From an uncultured Clostridium sp. (GTDB lineage Bacteria; Bacillota; Clostridia; TANB77; CAG-508), in the NCBI GenBank assembly GCA_946008205.1, contig CAMGAZ010000067.1, positions 1 to 7,328 of the forward strand: DNA of 7,328 nt, given 5' to 3'. Below the pieces are notes generated by a model, which did not search any database, was not told where the DNA came from, and saw only the letters and a list, made by a program, of their open reading frames with translations. Position 1 is the stretch's first letter, and the number at the start of each line of letters is the position of its first letter. Shown here one piece after another: positions 4,447 through 7,328 of the stretch. Both the position numbers and the translations under genes were made by a program.

Positions 4447-6291
4447 ATGGAAATTGTAGGAAGTATTATATTATCAATAAGCCAATCGATTTTATTTTAT
4501 GGTAAAGAAATAGGCATTTCAATGCTATTATTTGCAATAATATGCAACGGAATTGGGTTTTACATACTTCATAAGAAAAATAAAATACAAAATAGGGCTG
4601 GAATGCTACTTATTATACCAATACTTTTATTAAGTAGTACATATTTTATATTTGCAAATAAAACATTTTATATTGCTAATATTTTTGTAATACTATTACT
4701 TGATTTAATTATGTATGTAATTTTAATAAATAAAAAAGAGTATCTAACAAGCTATCTATATGGCACTTTTAAATTAGCAACAGATACAATTACAGGTTAT
4801 AAAGAGGGAATTGATTATAGCAAACGAAAAGTAAAAGAACATATAACAGTAAATAACAATATAAGCAAAGAAAATATTAAGAAAATTGCAATATCATTAT
4901 TAATAGTAGTTGTTGTTGTAGGAATAGTTTTAATATTATTAGCATCAGCTGATATGATATTTGCAAATTTATTCTCTGGTATAGGAAATTTACTAAAAAA
5001 CATAAATATAGGAACTACTTTTAGCTTTATAATGAGAATTGCAATTATAGTTATAACATATTTCTTATTTTTAAGCTTAATTTTAAAACTTCAAAAAGAA
5101 TATAAGAGAGAAGAAAAAGAATTAAAAGATAGTAATGGAAAATATAATTTTACTATAAAATTACTCTTAATAACATTAAATATAGTATATTTAGTATTCT
5201 GCTTTATTCAAGTACAATCTTTATTTGCTAAAATACATATAAGTGAATCATTCGATTATGCAAATTATGCAAGAACTGGTTTCTTTCAACTTATGTTTGT
5301 TTCACTTATAAACTTTGGAATTATAATAGTATCCAATAGATACAATGAAAAAAGAGAGAATATAATAAAAATATTAAACTTATTGCTCGTTCTATTTACC
5401 ATTATCATAGCGATATCATCAATGTATAGGATGCATATGTATGAAATGGAATATGGCTTAACCTATTTAAGAATTTTTGTTTATATAATATTAGTTACAG
5501 AAATAGTAGCATTTGTTCCAGTAATAATATATATTTTAAATGAAAAATTTGACTTTATGAAATGGTGTTTCATAGTTGGAATTTCTGCTTATTGCATTAC
5601 AAATTATATGAATATAGAAAATATCATTGTCAGCAAAAATATTAACAGAGACAATGCACATCCAATAGACTATGAATACATATCTAATATTATTAGTGAA
5701 GATAGTTACGAAACTTTAGAAGAAAAATTACAAAAAGAGGATATAACTGGAAAAGAAAAGTTGGCAATTTTAAATAATATTCTAAGAGTAGCAAGTAACA
5801 CAAAAGACCTATCTTGGCAAGAATTTAATATTTCAAAATATAAAATGAAAAAAAGAGATGTTGATATACAAAAATTAAATATAGAAATAGAAGAAACGAG
5901 AAAAGAAATAAAAGAAGAGGAAAAAATTAACGAGATTATATCAAAAGGATCAAAAAGTTATATATATAATGAAGTTATAAATGAAGATGAAAACTATTTG
6001 GTAGAACAAGTAGATGCCGTTATGGGAACAGCAGTATGGAAAATAAGCAAACTAACTGATAATGGAAAAAATTATAGCATAACGAACACAATAGAAGTAA
6101 CAACTCCTAGCAAAATAAAATTTTTTGAAAATGGATTAGGATTTATAGAAAAACCAACTAGCATATATTGCGGAAAATCTGAATTACTAATAACACACGA
6201 CTCTGGAAAAAACTTCGAAACCATAAAATTCCCAGATGGTGTTTTCACACTATCCAATCCAGATCGGAGAAAAGTGGGAAAACTGCTATGA
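4447..6291 (+). CDS. DUF4153/DUF4173-like membrane protein, frameshifted C-terminus
   Basis: As it reads, this gene encodes 614 residues. About ten hydrophobic segments fill residues 23-390. Typical DUF4153/DUF4173 signatures are LLASADMIFANLF (164-176) and DYANYARTGFFQLMFVSLIN (270-289). A charged, coiled-coil-prone stretch follows (about 465-500). A beta-rich tail then contains an Asp-box-like THDSGKNF (583-590), as in sialidase-type beta-propellers. The homologous frame ends at D606. The final eight residues are out of frame, and the true end appears to continue at 6266 in another frame, giving a 666-residue ancestral protein. The ribosome site AAGGAG (4431-4436) is ten bases from the ATG. 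An ATG at 4442 is closer but opens only a five-codon frame. The gene follows the YozG-like regulator by 15 bases in the same operon. Function is unknown; a cell-envelope role is inferred. Confidence 0.85.
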   Translation: MEIVGSIILSISQSILFYGKEIGISMLLFAIICNGIGFYILHKKNKIQNRAGMLLIIPILLLSSTYFIFANKTFYIANIFVILLLDLIMYVILINKKEYLTSYLYGTFKLATDTITGYKEGIDYSKRKVKEHITVNNNISKENIKKIAISLLIVVVVVGIVLILLASADMIFANLFSGIGNLLKNINIGTTFSFIMRIAIIVITYFLFLSLILKLQKEYKREEKELKDSNGKYNFTIKLLLITLNIVYLVFCFIQVQSLFAKIHISESFDYANYARTGFFQLMFVSLINFGIIIVSNRYNEKRENIIKILNLLLVLFTIIIAISSMYRMHMYEMEYGLTYLRIFVYIILVTEIVAFVPVIIYILNEKFDFMKWCFIVGISAYCITNYMNIENIIVSKNINRDNAHPIDYEYISNIISEDSYETLEEKLQKEDITGKEKLAILNNILRVASNTKDLSWQEFNISKYKMKKRDVDIQKLNIEIEETRKEIKEEEKINEIISKGSKSYIYNEVINEDENYLVEQVDAVMGTAVWKISKLTDNGKNYSITNTIEVTTPSKIKFFENGLGFIEKPTSIYCGKSELLITHDSGKNFETIKFPDGVFTLSNPDRRKVGKLL

Positions 6292-6448
6292 TTACTTTTA
6301 CTTACCAACGAAAGATGAAGACGGAACACTAACAGTATTAGTTTCAGGTGGTTATGAAGGTGGATATAATCAAGGAAAAACAAGAGCTAAGTATATCTCT
6401 AAGGATGATGGATATACTTGGCAGTTTGTAGCAGAAATATGGAAGTAA
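6236..6448 (+). pseudogene. Detached C-terminal part of the DUF4153-like protein
   Basis: From base 6266 this frame encodes 60 residues beginning GEKWENCYDYFYLP and ending FVAEIWK before a TAA. It includes a perfect Asp-box, SKDDGYTW (bases 6398-6421), and a GGYEGGYN turn. It is the natural continuation of the Asp-box tail encoded upstream, offset by one base: ...LSNPD (to 6264), an extra C at 6265, then GGA GAA AAG. An ATG at 6236 opens the frame, but no ribosome site precedes it and the codons 6236-6265 duplicate the other frame's sequence, so it is not an independent gene. The break is either a genuine single-base insertion or a sequence error. Confidence 0.8.
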
Positions 6449-6483
6449 TATAAATTAATAAAATTTATTAGGAGATTAAATTT

Positions 6484-6531
6484 ATGAAAAAATATCTAGT
6501 AGAAATATTATATAATCAAAACAACAAATAG
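6484..6531 (+). CDS. 15-codon mini-ORF, possible gene remnant
   Basis: AGGAG (6470-6474) lies nine bases before an ATG that opens MKKYLVEILYNQNNK and then a TAG. The ribosome site and position 35 bases after the DUF4153-like stop suggest the start of a former fourth operon gene whose body has been lost. It could also be a real tiny peptide or chance. Nothing in the 15 residues identifies a family. Confidence 0.25.
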   Translation: MKKYLVEILYNQNNK

Positions 6532-6595
6532 TAAGTTGTCGCTCAAATTATCTTTCTAATTATAAAAAAATTGAGTAATAATAATCATAAAGTTA

Positions 6596-6624
6596 TTGAC
6601 AAACTATATGAAATAATATAAAAT
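6596..6624 (+). promoter_or_regulatory. Sigma-A promoter of the perR-rubrerythrin operon
   Basis: TTGACA (6596-6601), a 17-base spacer and TAAAAT (6619-6624) form a strong housekeeping promoter. The start of transcription is expected near 6631, which falls on the palindrome described next. Confidence 0.85.
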
Positions 6625-6630
6625 AAAACA

Positions 6631-6653
6631 AAATTAGGAATAATTCCTAATTT
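6631..6653. promoter_or_regulatory. Perfect 23-bp palindrome, putative PerR operator
   Basis: AAATTAGGAAT (6631-6641) and ATTCCTAATTT (6643-6653) are perfect inverted arms around a central A. The core TTAGGAAT-A-ATTCCTAA is close in length and symmetry to Fur/PerR boxes (B. subtilis PerR box: TTATAATnATTATAA). It covers the predicted transcription start, where a bound repressor would block the polymerase. Autoregulation by the PerR encoded next is inferred. Confidence 0.75.
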
Positions 6654-6666
6654 AGAAAGAGGATAC

Positions 6667-7065
6667 ATGAATAACTATTCTAAGCAAAGAGAAATTATAC
6701 TAGAAACATTTAAGTATTTAAATCATCCAACAGCGGAACAAATATATGATAAAGTACATCAAGATAATCCAACTATTAGTAAAAGTACAGTTTATAGAAA
6801 TTTAAATGTTTTATTGGAAAATAAAACTATCAAGAAAATAAAAGTATTAACTGGACCAGACAAATATGATTATATTGATAAAGAACATTATCATGTAATA
6901 TGCAACAAATGTGGAAAAGTTTTTGATTTTATGTATCAGTTTAAGAAGGAAAAACTAAAAGAATTGATCCATAATCAAACGAGTGTAATTACTAATGTAG
7001 ACAGTATCATTTTATATGGAATATGTGAAGAATGTAAATCTAAAATAAAGTATGAGGAGGAATAA
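6667..7065 (+). CDS. perR: PerR-type peroxide-sensing repressor (Fur family)
   Basis: The 132-residue protein is a Fur-family winged-helix repressor. The DNA-recognition region is PTISKSTVYRNLNVL (35-49). Four structural-zinc cysteines are present as two CxxC pairs, C79/C82 and C120/C123. All five regulatory metal ligands of Bacillus subtilis PerR have counterparts: H20 (HPTAEQIY), D68, H74, H76 (HYH) and D87. PerR binds Fe or Mn there, and oxidation of His ligands by peroxide releases it from DNA. The Asp at position 68 in DKYDYI matches the PerR residue that separates it from many Fur proteins, favouring PerR over Fur. It is shorter than B. subtilis PerR (145) mainly at the N-terminus, as in other clostridial copies. 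AGAGG (6658-6662) precedes the ATG. Its gene is joined to rubrerythrin, a standard PerR target. Confidence 0.9.
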   Translation: MNNYSKQREIILETFKYLNHPTAEQIYDKVHQDNPTISKSTVYRNLNVLLENKTIKKIKVLTGPDKYDYIDKEHYHVICNKCGKVFDFMYQFKKEKLKELIHNQTSVITNVDSIILYGICEECKSKIKYEEE

Positions 7066-7068
7066 AAA

Positions 7069-7328
7069 ATGGAATTAAAAGGATCAAAAACAGAAAAAAA
7101 TTTAATGGAGGCATTTGCAGGAGAATCACAAGCAAGAAATAAATATACCTATTTTGCAAGCAAAGCTAAAAAGGAAGGATATGAGCAAATAGCAGCAATA
7201 TTCCAAGAAACAGCAGATAATGAAAAAGAACATGCTAAATTATGGTTTAAACTATTACATGATGAAGATATACCATCTACAGCTGAAAATTTAAAAGCAG
7301 CAGCAGAAGGAGAAAATTTTGAATGGAC
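7069..7328 (+). CDS. rbr: Rubrerythrin, N-terminal part (cut by window end)
   Basis: The first 86 codons of rubrerythrin are present. This non-haem di-iron peroxidase reduces hydrogen peroxide to water in the cytoplasm of anaerobes. The ferritin-like four-helix domain is evident: E19 in FAGESQARN and the E52-K-E-H55 motif (ADNEKEHA) are di-iron ligands, followed by AEGENFEW (79-86), which leads into the second ligand-bearing half. The remaining helices and the C-terminal rubredoxin-like FeS4 domain lie outside the window. The ribosome site GAGGAGG (7054-7060) is inside the last codons of perR, eight bases before this ATG; only three bases separate the perR stop and this start. Translation is therefore likely coupled, and expression should be induced by peroxide when PerR is released. 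Confidence 0.95.
   Translation, partial: MELKGSKTEKNLMEAFAGESQARNKYTYFASKAKKEGYEQIAAIFQETADNEKEHAKLWFKLLHDEDIPSTAENLKAAAEGENFEW

Noticed and set aside
4815..5003. Minus-strand frame inside the large membrane-protein gene
   Set aside because: Antisense shadow of a hydrophobic coding region, without a ribosome site or homology.
6072..6383. 103-codon minus-strand frame opposite the Asp-box tail
   Set aside because: Both + strand frames covering this DNA show clear Asp-box sequence; the antisense frame shows no domain.
1..7328. CRISPR array, tRNA, rRNA, transposase or integrase genes
   Set aside because: No regularly spaced repeats, tRNA-like folds, or transposase or recombinase motifs were seen on either strand.

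Overview
The window is very AT-rich (by eye roughly a quarter G+C), with AGGAGG-type ribosome binding sites, consensus sigma-A promoters (TTGACA, 17 bases, TATACT or TAAAAT) and compact operons. Together with a YoaS/YozG-like gene pair and a perR-rubrerythrin operon, this points to a low-GC Firmicute, most likely an anaerobic member of the Clostridia. The species cannot be fixed from the sequence. All convincing genes are on the + strand.

Region 1 (about 1-2006). A two-gene operon encodes a MYG1/UPF0160-like putative phosphoesterase (222-1058) and a short HD-domain phosphohydrolase (1073-1564) that ends before the last expected metal-binding Asp. It is followed by about 440 bases without a convincing gene. 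That stretch holds a strong Rho-independent terminator, a 10-bp long-range inverted repeat and short direct repeats.

Region 2 (2007-3633). Three closely spaced genes concern nucleotides: an ASCH-Nudix fusion, a MutT-like Nudix hydrolase and a MazG-like pyrophosphatase. The MazG-like gene keeps only its N-terminal half and runs into an unrelated tail containing a terminator hairpin. With region 1, five successive genes look like nucleotide or phosphoester hydrolases or binders, so this may be a nucleotide house-cleaning cluster, partly decayed.

Region 3 (3641-6448). A near-perfect sigma-A promoter drives a three-gene operon: a DUF2975 four-helix membrane protein (YoaS-like), a 67-residue Cro/C1-type regulator (YozG-like) and a large DUF4153/DUF4173-type membrane protein. 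The last has an extracytoplasmic-looking tail with Asp-box motifs. Its reading frame is broken near base 6265, and the last 60 residues of the tail lie in another frame.

Region 4 (6449-7328). A gap holds a 15-codon mini-ORF. A consensus promoter with a perfect 23-bp palindrome over its predicted start point then leads to a PerR-type peroxide sensor and the first 86 codons of rubrerythrin. This is a classic oxidative-stress operon of anaerobes, probably autoregulated by PerR. The window ends inside rubrerythrin.
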